64,000 nt of DNA from Lachnospiraceae bacterium (lineage in GTDB: Bacteria; Bacillota; Clostridia; Lachnospirales; Lachnospiraceae): NCBI GenBank assembly GCA_030524705.1, contig JAUNGD010000005.1:1-64000 (forward strand), read 5' to 3'. Each line of letters opens with the position of its first letter. Positions within the stretch are counted from its first letter, which is position 1. The notes under the pieces are model-generated. The model was not told where the DNA came from and ran no database searches. It worked only from the letters and a program-made list of their open reading frames with translations. Below, piece by piece: positions 34,881-43,907 of the stretch. The translations under genes and the position numbers were made by a program.

Positions 34881-35076
34881 GGCGTATTTGTAAAGTTCAT
34901 AACGGCCAGATACTTTATTTTATAATTCTGAAGTAAAGGAACAAAGTCTGATAGATATTAAAGTAAGAGGGCGGAAAAGAGGTGAAAAAGATATTGCTTG
35001 CGGAAACGAAGATATCAGGCCGTAATTATAAAATGGTGACCAAAATATAAAAAATAAGGAAAAGGAGCGTAATACT

Positions 35077-36123
35077 ATGATCAAAAAAAGAGCGACAGCC
35101 GTTATGGTATGTTTGGGAATGATGACCGGACTTATGGCAGGAAGTATCCAGACTGTGCAGGCACAGGAAGATGAAAGGGAAGAAATCACGATCGCATGGG
35201 TCGTTGATAATGTGGATATCAGTCAGAGAAATCTGTATGACACGGCAGTTGATTATGCAAATTATCTGAATGATACAAGGGATGATATTCATATTGAGCT
35301 GACGCTGTTTGACGGTACTGCATCTGTTGAAAAACAGATTTCTGATATCGAAACGGCAATTGCAATGGGAGTTGACTGTATTTCACTGGCATCCGTTGAA
35401 CCGGAAGGTATACGTCCGGCAGCAGAAGCGGCAATGGAAGCTGGAATTAAAGTTTTGAACTGGAGAGATGAAGGCGACTGGTGTACTGTTCATTTTATCG
35501 CAGCAAATGAAGATAAAAAAGGTCAGGCTCAGAGAGACTGGACCAGACAGTATCTTGAAGAGAATCCAGATGCTGTTTTATATGCTGGCTTACAGTACGG
35601 TGCAACAAGCCATCCGAACTGTTTCCCGAGAATGCAGTACATGAAAGATCTGGAGGAAGAATTCCCGGATCGTTTTCAGATATTGGTTGAACAGTACAGT
35701 GATTGGAGTACCAATACATCTATGACAATGGTAGAAGACTGGCTGCAGGCATACCCGCAGATGAATTATATTGCTTCTGCATCCGAGGAACAGATGCTTG
35801 GAGTTATTGAAGCAGTAAAGATTCATTCATCATTGGATGATTTCGTATTAGTAACACATAATGGCGAGCAGACAGGTATTGATATGCTAAAGAATGGTGA
35901 AGTAGAGATGGTAGTTGCTCAGACATTCCCGATTTTCGCACAGGGCATTATTGATTACTGCGTGAAAATGCAGATGGAAGATTTTACAGGCAGTGTGGAT
36001 ATGAGTGATTATTCAATCAAAGTGCTTACCCCGGAAAATGTTGCAGATTACGAGAAGCTGATCCAGGTTGATTATTATAATAATCAGTACTATGAGCCGA
36101 TTCTTGCAGATTCTTACAAGTAA
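35077..36123 (+). CDS. Sugar-binding protein without lipobox
   Basis: A 348-residue Peripla_BP_4-type solute-binding protein. A signal peptide (MIKKRATAVMV, hydrophobic core, VQAQ before EDERE) precedes ITIAWVVDNVDISQRN and the two-lobed fold (IAMGVDCISLASVEPEGIRP; MNYIASASEEQMLGVIEA). The only early Cys is inside the hydrophobic core and does not form a lipobox, so the protein should be cleaved by signal peptidase I. It is the ligand receptor for the ATPase and permease downstream. AAGGAG precedes the ATG. Confidence 0.9.
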   Translation: MIKKRATAVMVCLGMMTGLMAGSIQTVQAQEDEREEITIAWVVDNVDISQRNLYDTAVDYANYLNDTRDDIHIELTLFDGTASVEKQISDIETAIAMGVDCISLASVEPEGIRPAAEAAMEAGIKVLNWRDEGDWCTVHFIAANEDKKGQAQRDWTRQYLEENPDAVLYAGLQYGATSHPNCFPRMQYMKDLEEEFPDRFQILVEQYSDWSTNTSMTMVEDWLQAYPQMNYIASASEEQMLGVIEAVKIHSSLDDFVLVTHNGEQTGIDMLKNGEVEMVVAQTFPIFAQGIIDYCVKMQMEDFTGSVDMSDYSIKVLTPENVADYEKLIQVDYYNNQYYEPILADSYK

Positions 36124-36242
36124 AAAACTGGCTTGAAAGGACGGTGGAGACGGGGATGTTACACTCCCGGTCTTCACCGCCTGGATTACTCAATCGTCAG
36201 GAGCTAGTTATAACCAGCAAAATGGAAGAGAAGGTACTGGAT

Positions 36243-37757
36243 ATGAAAAAGGCAGATGATGATATCATCTTATGGATGAAAGATATTGAAAAATCTTTTA
36301 GCGGGGTGCAGGTTTTAAAAAAAGTTCAGTTAATGATAAAGGCCGGGGAGGTACACGCATTAGTAGGCGAGAACGGCGCGGGAAAATCTACCCTGATGAA
36401 AATATTGCTTGGAATTTACCGTAAGGACGGGGGCGAGGTTATATATCGTGGAGAGAAGATGGAATTCCATTCACCGGCAGATGCACTTAACCGTGGGATT
36501 TCTATGATTCACCAGGAGGTATGCCTGATTCCTGATATGACGGTGGCAGAAAATATCTTTCTTGGCAGAGAAGACAATTTTTCACGTGCAAACGTTTTGC
36601 TTGATGTGGCAAAACAGAGAAAACAGGCAAAAGAGTTGTTAGAAAGATTAAAATTGGATATTTCAATTGATGCGAAGGTACAGGAACTTAGTGTTGCGCA
36701 GATGCAGCTGGTAGAGCTGGCGCGGGCAGTGTCTTATGATCCTAATATTGTTATTATGGATGAACCGACATCGGCATTATCAAATACGGAAATTGAAAAA
36801 TTGTTTTCTGTAATAAGAATGCTTACTTCCCAGGGCGTTTCCGTTATTTTTATTTCACATAAACTGGAGGAAATATATGAGGTATGCGACAGGATTACTG
36901 TTATGAGAGATGGAGAATATATCATAACAAGTGATTGCAGTGAATTACAGGAAAAAGATTTAATTAATTATATAGTAGGAAGAAAAGTTGACGTACTGTA
37001 CGAAAAAGAAAAAGTAGAACAGGGTGAGGAGGCGCTTCGGGTGGAAGGACTTGTAAGATCAGGCACATCCTCTGAAGTGAGCTTTTCTGTCAAAAAGGGT
37101 GAGGTTCTTGGATTTTGCGGTCTGATGGGTGCTGGTCGTTCAGAGATACTGAGAGCTGTGTACGGCATCGATAAAAAAGTAAAGGGTGATATTTATGTTG
37201 AAGGTGTCCGACAGAATATTTACAGTCCCAAAACGGCTCTGAAATGTGGAATAGCAATGGTGACTGAGGATAGATTGCGGCAGGGGGTTATCGGTGCTTT
37301 ATCACTGGTTCAGAATGTGACTATTTCGATGTTTGACAGGATTTGCAGCGGTCTGGGCTTTTTTCATCCGTCCAGAGAAAAAGGTATTTTTGTTGATATT
37401 GCAAAGAAACTATCTATCAAATACGCTTTTATGGATGCCTCAATCTCTAATCTGAGTGGAGGAAATCAGCAGAAAGCGATTATAGGGAGAGCAATGCTGA
37501 CAAATCCTAAAGTTATATTGTTTGATGAACCGACACGTGGAATAGATGTCGGGGCGAAGGCCGAGATTTATAAACTGATTGATGAACTTGCAGCAAATGG
37601 TTTGGCGGTTGTTATGATTTCCTCAGAACTTCCGGAATTGTTATCTCTTTGCGACAGGATTGCGGTCATTCGTGAAGGCGAGATCGTATATGAATGTGAA
37701 CGGGAGAAGGCAACGCAGGAATTATTGATGGGGTATGCATTTGGAACCAAAGGATGA
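36243..37757 (+). CDS. Sugar ABC transporter ATPase (RbsA/MglA type)
   Basis: A double-cassette ATPase of about 504 residues. Cassette one has GENGAGKSTL, LSVAQMQLVELARAV and IVIMDEPTSALS; cassette two has GLMGAGRSE, LSGGNQQKAI and VILFDEPTRGIDV. The frame is open back to a GTG at 36144, but residues before MKKADDDI are not family-like and 36243 has GAGAAGG nine bases upstream, so it is preferred. It drives the second sugar importer of the window, with the binding protein before and the permease after. Confidence 0.92.
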   Translation: MKKADDDIILWMKDIEKSFSGVQVLKKVQLMIKAGEVHALVGENGAGKSTLMKILLGIYRKDGGEVIYRGEKMEFHSPADALNRGISMIHQEVCLIPDMTVAENIFLGREDNFSRANVLLDVAKQRKQAKELLERLKLDISIDAKVQELSVAQMQLVELARAVSYDPNIVIMDEPTSALSNTEIEKLFSVIRMLTSQGVSVIFISHKLEEIYEVCDRITVMRDGEYIITSDCSELQEKDLINYIVGRKVDVLYEKEKVEQGEEALRVEGLVRSGTSSEVSFSVKKGEVLGFCGLMGAGRSEILRAVYGIDKKVKGDIYVEGVRQNIYSPKTALKCGIAMVTEDRLRQGVIGALSLVQNVTISMFDRICSGLGFFHPSREKGIFVDIAKKLSIKYAFMDASISNLSGGNQQKAIIGRAMLTNPKVILFDEPTRGIDVGAKAEIYKLIDELAANGLAVVMISSELPELLSLCDRIAVIREGEIVYECEREKATQELLMGYAFGTKG

Positions 37758-37778
37758 TACAGGAGGCGGGGAAATACA

Positions 37779-38741
37779 ATGAAATCACAGGTTAAAAAGT
37801 TTGGTTCGACACTTATAAAAGGAAATAAGGCTGTTTTAATGGTAGCGATTTTAGCAGTTGCGTTGTCTTTTTTATCACCTATTTTCCTGACTCGTGTCAA
37901 CCTGTTAAATGTATTGAGACAGGTATGTGTTAGTACAATTATTGGATGTGGATTTACCATGGTTTTGGGAAGCGGAAATATCGATTTGTCTGTCGGCTCA
38001 ACCGTGGGATTTACAAGCATCGTAATGGCGAAAGCCATGGTTGCGGGAGTGCCGGTTTCAGTCTCGATATTATTGGGAGTTATCACTGGAATTATTATAG
38101 GAATCATCAATGCCGGTATCATAATTTATTTTAAGCTTCCGCCGTTTATCGTAACGCTTGCGATGATGCAGGTACTGAGAGGAAGCTGCTACCTGACGAC
38201 AGGAATGCTGCCGGTTACAAATGTTCCTAAAGAGTTCTCCTGGCTGGGCCAGGGATCTGTTTTGGGGATTCCGGTACCGATATATATCATGCTTTTAATG
38301 GTAGTTGTAATCTGGATTGTTGTAAATCGCACAAAATTCGGACGATATCTGTTGGCCATAGGAGGAAATGAAGAGGCGGCAAGAGTAAGTGGTGTTAATG
38401 TTGAAAAAGTGAAAATTGGAGTTTTTGCCACTATGGGAGCTTGCTCAGCACTGGCCGGTATGGTTATGTCAGCGAGGGCATCATCCGCACAGCCTTCAGG
38501 CGGATTGAATATGGAGATGGACTGTATTGCAGCGGTGGTGGTTGGCGGAACCAGTATGCAGGGTGGAAGCGTTAATGTAGTGGGCGCATTTTTTGGATGC
38601 CTGGTTGTGGGTATCATCAATAACGGATTGAATCTGATGGGGGTAGATTCCAACTGGCAGGTAGTAGCCAAGGGCTTACTGATTCTGTTTGCTGTTATTC
38701 TGGATAGTGTATCTCAGAAAGTATACGGTAAAGCAAGATAA
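37779..38741 (+). CDS. Sugar ABC transporter permease (RbsC type)
   Basis: A 320-residue BPD_transp_2 permease with about ten hydrophobic helices. The signature LGSGNIDLSVGSTVGFTS is near residue 65 and the coupling-loop segment KFGRYLLAIGGNEEAARVSG near 190. It completes the importer with the preceding two genes. GGAGGCGGGG lies before the ATG, 21 bases after the ATPase stop. Confidence 0.92.
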   Translation: MKSQVKKFGSTLIKGNKAVLMVAILAVALSFLSPIFLTRVNLLNVLRQVCVSTIIGCGFTMVLGSGNIDLSVGSTVGFTSIVMAKAMVAGVPVSVSILLGVITGIIIGIINAGIIIYFKLPPFIVTLAMMQVLRGSCYLTTGMLPVTNVPKEFSWLGQGSVLGIPVPIYIMLLMVVVIWIVVNRTKFGRYLLAIGGNEEAARVSGVNVEKVKIGVFATMGACSALAGMVMSARASSAQPSGGLNMEMDCIAAVVVGGTSMQGGSVNVVGAFFGCLVVGIINNGLNLMGVDSNWQVVAKGLLILFAVILDSVSQKVYGKAR

Positions 38742-38840
38742 GATTTTGAAATTTTCAGATGAGATTAATATTTTAGCGTATATACACTGCAATACATAGC
38801 AGGTATAAAAATAAATAATAAAAAGAAAAGGGGAATTATT

Positions 38841-39722
38841 ATGCAGATTGGTCTTCAGATGTTCACAGTTAGAAATAGTTTTTCCAAGGATCCGATGGGG
38901 ACGTTGGAACAGATCGCAAAGATAGGCTATAAAAATATTGAGATGGCGAACCATAATGCCTACGAAGATGTAGGAACGGGTGTAGGCCTGTCTTTGAAAG
39001 AGTTCAAAGCAAAGGTTGACGAACTGGGAATTAATGTGGTTGGCGCGCATATTTTGCCGGCAGACGGTGCAAAAAATATTGATCCGTTTTTCAGGGATTA
39101 TGACCGGTTTAAAAAGATTATTGATTTCTATGCAGAATTGGGCAGTAAACATCTGTCTATTCCAATTGACTTTTTCCCGACCAAGGATTACCTCCTGAAG
39201 CGCTGTGAATCATACAATAAACTCGGAGAGATGTGTGCTGAAGCAGGCATTTACCTGCTGTACCACAATCACTATAATGAATTTCAGCGGTTAAATGGTG
39301 AATACATGATGGATCTAATCATGGAGAACACGGATCCGAAATATCTGGGGGTAGAGCTGGATGCATACTGGATGGTTCGCGGACTTTTTGATCCGAGAGA
39401 TAAAATCAGAGAATTTGGTAACAGGCTGGCTATCCTGCATGAGAAGGATTTCCCGTTAAGTCAGATTGATAATCTGAATGCATGGAAAGTAATTGATCAG
39501 GATGTTCCCTGTGATTACGTATCTTTCCACAGTGCTACGGATCCTGAGTATTTCATTGAGATTGGTGATGGTATTATTAAGATTCAGGATGTAATTGATG
39601 CGGGTAATGAGTTTGATGTACCGTACATTTTTGTGGAACAGGATTATACAAAGATGGCAGAGCTTGACAGCATTAAGAGAAGCTATGATAATTTCCGCAA
39701 AATGAGAGATCTGGAATGGTAA
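38841..39722 (+). CDS. Sugar phosphate isomerase/epimerase-like TIM barrel
   Basis: A 293-residue AP_endonuc_2-type TIM barrel. Metal and substrate residues are visible in GLQMFTVRNSF, YHNHYNEFQ (His), GVELDAYWM (Glu, Asp) and VEQDY (Glu). Relatives are inosose or sugar isomerases/dehydratases, and in C-glycoside catabolism similar barrels (DgpC type) act on 3-keto glycosides made by Gfo/Idh/MocA enzymes. It is related to, but clearly different from, the barrel at 41.0 kb. Confidence 0.85.
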   Translation: MQIGLQMFTVRNSFSKDPMGTLEQIAKIGYKNIEMANHNAYEDVGTGVGLSLKEFKAKVDELGINVVGAHILPADGAKNIDPFFRDYDRFKKIIDFYAELGSKHLSIPIDFFPTKDYLLKRCESYNKLGEMCAEAGIYLLYHNHYNEFQRLNGEYMMDLIMENTDPKYLGVELDAYWMVRGLFDPRDKIREFGNRLAILHEKDFPLSQIDNLNAWKVIDQDVPCDYVSFHSATDPEYFIEIGDGIIKIQDVIDAGNEFDVPYIFVEQDYTKMAELDSIKRSYDNFRKMRDLEW

Positions 39723-39836
39723 CTTTTGAGCGATATTGCTGACGGGTATGGGATGTTCATGTATTTTGGACATCCTGTATTCAAATACGCAAAGATGTGG
39801 TATTGGCGGAGAAATTCGGATTCAGGAGGTACTCAG

Positions 39837-41027
39837 ATGGAAAGAGTAGGATTAGGCATAGTAGGCGGAGGCGCCATAGCAAGACGCATTTTAGCGCATT
39901 TGGATCAGGAGGATGTGAAAGATAAAGTTTTTCTTGCCGCGATATGTGACCCTGCGCCGGGAAGAGCGCAAGAAATTGCTGAGACATTTCATATCGCCAG
40001 ATGGTATCTTTCGCTTGAAGAAATGCTGGCGGACAGTGAGGTTGATGCGGTTACATTATGTACACCGATAGGACTTCATTTTCAGCAGGGAATACAGGCG
40101 ATTGAAGCCGGAAAACATGTACATTTTAACAAGACTATGGCGGTTACAACAAAAGAAGTGGATATGTTGGTAGAAGCAGCCCAAAAGAAAGGCGTAAAAC
40201 TGGCAGCTTCACCGGGAAATATGCTGTGGCCGTTTAACCAGCGAAAAAGAAAATATATTTTGGAAGGAAAACTTGGAAAGGTTGTGTGGGCATCCGGCTG
40301 CAGCGGCAACAGTGCGACTTATCACCTGAATGAAGGAGAACGAAGAAACACAGGTAATGCATCCCACAATGTAAATCCGGCATGGTATTTCCAAAAAAAT
40401 GGCGGCGGTCCTTTGTATGATAGTACGATTTATGCAATTCACAGCATCACGGGAGTCCTCGGACCGGCCAAATCTGTCCTGGCAGTTTCAAAGAAAATGA
40501 GAGAATCTTTTATTTTTAATGGTATAGAGATTAACAATGAAATGGATGATTTCATTGTTATGATATTGGAATTTGAGGGAGGAGCCCACGGTATTATTTA
40601 TGCGATTCCGACAGAAGAACCAGAGGCACTGGGCGGACAGTTTGGAGTATTCTACGGCCTGGATGGTTATATTGACAGAGTGGGATTAAATGGAGAAATG
40701 AATCTCAAATATGAAGGTGACAGGATGCCGCATCATTTTGGAGAACATGGTAAATTGTGGGAATGTCATGTATATGAAGATGTTATGCAGCTGGTCAGCT
40801 GGATTCTGGAGGATGGAGAAGAACCTTTGTGTTCCGTCTCACATGCAAAACATGCGATTGAAATTATTGAAGCATGTTACGAATCAATCAGAATTGGAAC
40901 AGCAGTACCTTTAAAAACAACATTTACACCTCTCACTCTGGAAGAAATCAACAGAAATCTGGAAAAGTTCGGAGGAAAAGGACCAGGTACGCGAGTTCCG
41001 CAATTTGGAGGGGATTATGAAGTATAG
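39837..41027 (+). CDS. Gfo/Idh/MocA-family oxidoreductase with altered EKP motif
   Basis: A 396-residue relative of the sugar oxidoreductases. The Rossmann motif GLGIVGGGAIARRILAHL is present. At the usual EKP position the sequence is HVHFNKTMAV: lysine stays but Glu and Pro are replaced. The C-terminal domain includes NPAWYFQKNGGGPLYDSTIY, resembling the catalytic region of the family. ATG at 39837 follows AGGAGG; the frame open from 39726 is rejected as it lacks a site. It may act on a different sugar position from the enzyme at 33.7 kb. Confidence 0.87.
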   Translation: MERVGLGIVGGGAIARRILAHLDQEDVKDKVFLAAICDPAPGRAQEIAETFHIARWYLSLEEMLADSEVDAVTLCTPIGLHFQQGIQAIEAGKHVHFNKTMAVTTKEVDMLVEAAQKKGVKLAASPGNMLWPFNQRKRKYILEGKLGKVVWASGCSGNSATYHLNEGERRNTGNASHNVNPAWYFQKNGGGPLYDSTIYAIHSITGVLGPAKSVLAVSKKMRESFIFNGIEINNEMDDFIVMILEFEGGAHGIIYAIPTEEPEALGGQFGVFYGLDGYIDRVGLNGEMNLKYEGDRMPHHFGEHGKLWECHVYEDVMQLVSWILEDGEEPLCSVSHAKHAIEIIEACYESIRIGTAVPLKTTFTPLTLEEINRNLEKFGGKGPGTRVPQFGGDYEV

Positions 41028-41047
41028 ATCGGAGGTGAAAAGAAAAT

Positions 41048-41962
41048 TTGAAACTTGGACTTTTAAGTGCCATATTAGGAGACATGAGTTTTGAAGGGAT
41101 GATTGAATATGCCTCAAAGGTTGGCTATGAATGTGTGGAGGTTGCCTGCTGGCCCAAAGGAAAAGCGAACAGAAAGTATGCTGGAGTTACGCATATTGAT
41201 GCAGATACTTTCAATGATAACGTGGCGGAGCACATACAGGAACATTGTAAAATACATAATATTGAATTATCAGCGCTTAGCTATTATGGTAATCCGTTAG
41301 CTGAAAACGAAGAGGTGGCGAAAGCTTCCGCAGAACATACAAAGAAACTTATTAAAGTAGCGAATGCTTTGGGGATTGATTGTGTGGGGGCTTTTATTGG
41401 ACGTTCTGAATACAAAAATGTAGAGGAGAATTTGGAACGGTTTAAAAAAGTATGGATTCCGATTATCGATGAGGCTGAAAAGAATAATGTAAAAATTGTG
41501 ATCGAAAATTGTCCGATGCTGTTTACTAAAAATGAGTGGCCGGGCGGACAGAATCTTGCGGCTACACCGGACATATGGAGGAAGATGTTTGACGAAATCC
41601 CGAGTAAGAACTTAGGACTCAACTATGACCCTTCACATTTTATCTGGCAGCAAATGGATTATATTAAACCACTCTATGAGTTTAAAGACAGAATCTACCA
41701 TCTTCATTTTAAAGATATTAAATTGTATAAAGAGAAACTTGCTGATGTGGGCATTATGGCTTATCCACTTAATTATATGTCTCCTAAATTGCCGGGCTTG
41801 GGGGATGTGGATTGGGGCAAGTTTGCTTCGGCACTTTATGATATAGGATATGATGGACCGGCTTGTGTAGAGATAGAAGATACGGCATTTGAAGGGTCAC
41901 AGAAAGGAATTAAGCGGGCAGTAGAACAGTCGTACAAATATATGAGACAGTTTATTGCTTGA
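41048..41962 (+). CDS. Sugar phosphate isomerase/epimerase-like TIM barrel
   Basis: 304 residues, AP_endonuc_2 TIM-barrel family. Likely metal ligands are in VIENCPML (Glu), LNYDPSHFIW (Asp, His), HLHFKDIKL (His, Asp) and VEIED (Glu), the standard set of inosose dehydratase and sugar epimerase relatives. TTG at 41048 is the start, with GGAGGTGA about ten bases upstream; it reads LKLGLLSAILGDMSF. Last gene of the LacI-controlled operon; a hairpin with a short T-run follows. Confidence 0.85.
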   Translation: MKLGLLSAILGDMSFEGMIEYASKVGYECVEVACWPKGKANRKYAGVTHIDADTFNDNVAEHIQEHCKIHNIELSALSYYGNPLAENEEVAKASAEHTKKLIKVANALGIDCVGAFIGRSEYKNVEENLERFKKVWIPIIDEAEKNNVKIVIENCPMLFTKNEWPGGQNLAATPDIWRKMFDEIPSKNLGLNYDPSHFIWQQMDYIKPLYEFKDRIYHLHFKDIKLYKEKLADVGIMAYPLNYMSPKLPGLGDVDWGKFASALYDIGYDGPACVEIEDTAFEGSQKGIKRAVEQSYKYMRQFIA

Positions 41963-42026
41963 TTAATTTTTTGCGGGAATGTTAATATTCCAGAGGAGCA
42001 GACGATAAAGCGACGGGTATGTATCA

Positions 42027-42052
42027 AACAATGGATGCATGTCCGTTGTTTT
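42027..42052 (+). terminator. Probable terminator of the sugar operon
   Basis: AACAATGGA and TCCGTTGTT (one G-U pair) enclose TGCATG, followed by a short T-run. The rest of 41963-42234 shows no gene. Confidence 0.65.
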
Positions 42053-42234
42053 AGTTAACTCAATTTTAACAGAACGTGTTGCAGATCTTGAATCTTGACC
42101 ATAATGGATCAGCAGCGTATCTGGCATGCCGACTGTGATTCGACAACGTCGGAAAATCTGTCAAAACAGTCATTTTTTACTTTATGGAGGGCAAAATACA
42201 GATGAAAATTGTTAATAAATTAACAAAAAAATCG

Positions 42235-42263
42235 TTGACAGATATAGATTAAGCTGGTAGACT
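42235..42263 (+). promoter_or_regulatory. Promoter of the cobalamin-regulated operon
   Basis: A perfect TTGACA, 17-base spacer and TAGACT (4 of 6) immediately upstream of the riboswitch, so transcription would start near 42270. Confidence 0.75.
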
Positions 42264-42279
42264 GTTGTTAGTGTGAATA

Positions 42280-42465
42280 TGCCGTATTGAGTGGATTCCT
42301 CCGGCTTGCCGGAGTGAATACTAAGAGGGAATCAGGTGAGAATCCTGAACGATCCGGTCACTGTGAGCAGGGAGCGAGATTTCATGGGCCATTACATATT
42401 GTAAAGTGTGAGAAGGCGGAATTGAACGATGATCTGTGAGCCAGGAAACCTGCTTAATATTAGAG
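42280..42465 (+). ncRNA. Cobalamin (B12) riboswitch
   Basis: The conserved core is readable: GGGAATCAGGTGAGAATCCT at 42327-42346, then GATCCGGTCACTGTGA, a variable region, and the B12 box AGCCAGGAAACCTGC at 42439-42453. Order and spacing match the adenosylcobalamin aptamer. Outer limits are approximate. Two terminator-like hairpins (42498, 42628) follow, so the likely mechanism is premature termination when cobalamin is bound. The controlled operon begins with malate dehydrogenase, an unusual target since it holds no B12 biosynthesis or transport gene. Confidence 0.93.
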
Positions 42466-42497
42466 ATGAGCTACCGTGAATAGCGATGAAATCTAAG

Positions 42498-42529
42498 AAA
42501 GCAGCGACAGAGCGCTTGGCTGCTTTATT
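42498..42529 (+). terminator. Terminator-like hairpin 1 downstream of the riboswitch
   Basis: AAAGCAGC pairs with GCTGCTTT around a 13-base loop, followed by a short T-rich stretch. It lies some 30 bases after the aptamer and could be the expression platform. Confidence 0.55.
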
Positions 42530-42627
42530 CCCGCAAAGTAACAGGTTGAAGTCGGGCTTTTCCGATTTTGGAGGCCGCCGTGAGAGGAAATATCCTTCAT
42601 AGCGAAGCGGCGGGGGATTTGATTGAG

Positions 42628-42655
42628 GTTCGCCACGGAGCAGGCGAACATTTTT
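42628..42655 (+). terminator. Terminator hairpin 2 downstream of the riboswitch
   Basis: GTTCGCC-ACGGAGCA-GGCGAAC followed by ATTTTT. This is the clearest intrinsic terminator between the aptamer and mdh. The remaining leader to 42816 contains no gene. Confidence 0.75.
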
Positions 42656-42816
42656 AATAAGAAATTTTGTTAAAAATATAACGAAAAAGGAGGGGAGGTA
42701 GCGAGAGCATTTGGGAATAGCAGAAAGGGCATATGGAACACAGGTTGTTGAGACGAATTTATAAAAAATAGGAATGGAACTGATACAAGACCAGGAAATG
42801 ATCGAAAGGAGTATGT

Positions 42817-43764
42817 ATGAGCAGTAAAATCACGATTATTGGAGCAGGAAGCGTAGGGTCAACCATCGCGTATACTTTGTCAGGAATGGATGTCACATCG
42901 GAGATCGTAATGATTGACATTAATAAAGAGAAGGTAGCAGGCGAAGTTATGGATATTGAACAGGGAACCTGCTTCCGCAATCCAATTTCCATCAAGGCAG
43001 GAGAATATGAAGACGCCAAGGGTTCTGATATTGTCATTATCACATCAGGAATCGCCCGCAAGCCAGGACAGACGAGAATCGAACTGACTCAGACAAATGT
43101 AAATATTTTAAAGAGCATTACGCCGGAAATCGTAAAGGCGGCGCCGGATGCACTGTATATCATCGTAAGCAATCCGGTGGACATTATGACGTATGTATTT
43201 GCTAAAATATCAGGTGTTCCGGAGAACCATGTCATCGGTTCCGGTACGATCCTGGATACAGCCCGGCTGCGTTTCGGTCTTTCTGATCACTTTAAGGTGG
43301 CTCAGAAAAATATCCACGCTTATGTATTTGGAGAGCATGGAGATACCTCGTTTATTCCGTGGACAGGCGCTTACATTTCCGGAGCCAGTGTAGACGAGTA
43401 CTATGAGCTGATGAAGAGCACCGGAAAAGACGTGGATGAGCTGGACAAAGAGGCAATGCTGAAATACGTGCAGAAGTCAGGCGGCCAGATCATTGCAAAC
43501 AAGGGCGCTACCTTCTATGCTGTTGCCAATGCAGTCTGTAAACTCTGTGAGATCGTTCTCGCTGCATCTGATTCCATCGCAACCGTGTCTTCCATGATGC
43601 ATGGAGAGTACGGCATTGAAGACGTATGTATCAGTACGCTGACCCTTGTGGGACCGAACGGTATTCAGGGCAAGGTACCGATGCGTATGAACAAAGAGGA
43701 GATTGCTAAGCTTCAGGCCAGTGCGAACGCCCTGAAGGCAGTCATCGCTCAGATCGAATTATAA
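42817..43764 (+). CDS. mdh: Malate dehydrogenase (LDH-like family)
   Basis: A 315-residue NAD-dependent 2-hydroxyacid dehydrogenase. The NAD motif is GAGSVGSTIAY with Asp34 selecting NAD; catalytic residues are in LDTARLRF and FGEHGD (His). At the substrate-specificity loop it reads GIARKPGQTR: Arg81 occupies the position that is Gln in lactate dehydrogenases and Arg in malate dehydrogenases, so oxaloacetate/malate is favoured. Operon context with fumarase and fumarate reductase agrees. AAAGGAG precedes the ATG. Lactate activity cannot be excluded by sequence alone. Confidence 0.82.
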   Translation: MSSKITIIGAGSVGSTIAYTLSGMDVTSEIVMIDINKEKVAGEVMDIEQGTCFRNPISIKAGEYEDAKGSDIVIITSGIARKPGQTRIELTQTNVNILKSITPEIVKAAPDALYIIVSNPVDIMTYVFAKISGVPENHVIGSGTILDTARLRFGLSDHFKVAQKNIHAYVFGEHGDTSFIPWTGAYISGASVDEYYELMKSTGKDVDELDKEAMLKYVQKSGGQIIANKGATFYAVANAVCKLCEIVLAASDSIATVSSMMHGEYGIEDVCISTLTLVGPNGIQGKVPMRMNKEEIAKLQASANALKAVIAQIEL

Positions 43765-43785
43765 TTTATCCCAGGAGCACTTAGC

Positions 43786-43850
43786 CGTGCAGAAGCTGAA
43801 AAACAGGCCCGGAGATTGACTGCGGGCTTGGTGTTTTGGCTTTTTGCACG
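43786..43850 (+). other. Large imperfect hairpin between mdh and hdrB
   Basis: Arms of about 26-28 bases (CGTGCA, AGC, AAAACA and CCCG blocks pair in order) enclose an 11-base loop, filling most of the 143-base mdh-hdrB gap. No T-run follows on the plus strand. It may partly terminate or protect mRNA, setting different levels of mdh and the redox genes. Confidence 0.55.
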
Positions 43851-43907
43851 TAATTAAAAAAAGAAAATGGAAGATTGAAAAATCAGACCAGGAAAGGAAA
43901 CGGGACT

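Noticed and set aside
41963-42234. tRNA or other RNA gene in the gap before the riboswitch
   Set aside because: No cloverleaf or TTC-loop (GTTCRANYC) match; only a terminator hairpin is seen.
42817-43764. L-lactate dehydrogenase
   Set aside because: The specificity residue is Arg (GIARKPGQTR), where lactate dehydrogenases have Gln, and the operon is for malate/fumarate; called malate dehydrogenase with some doubt left.
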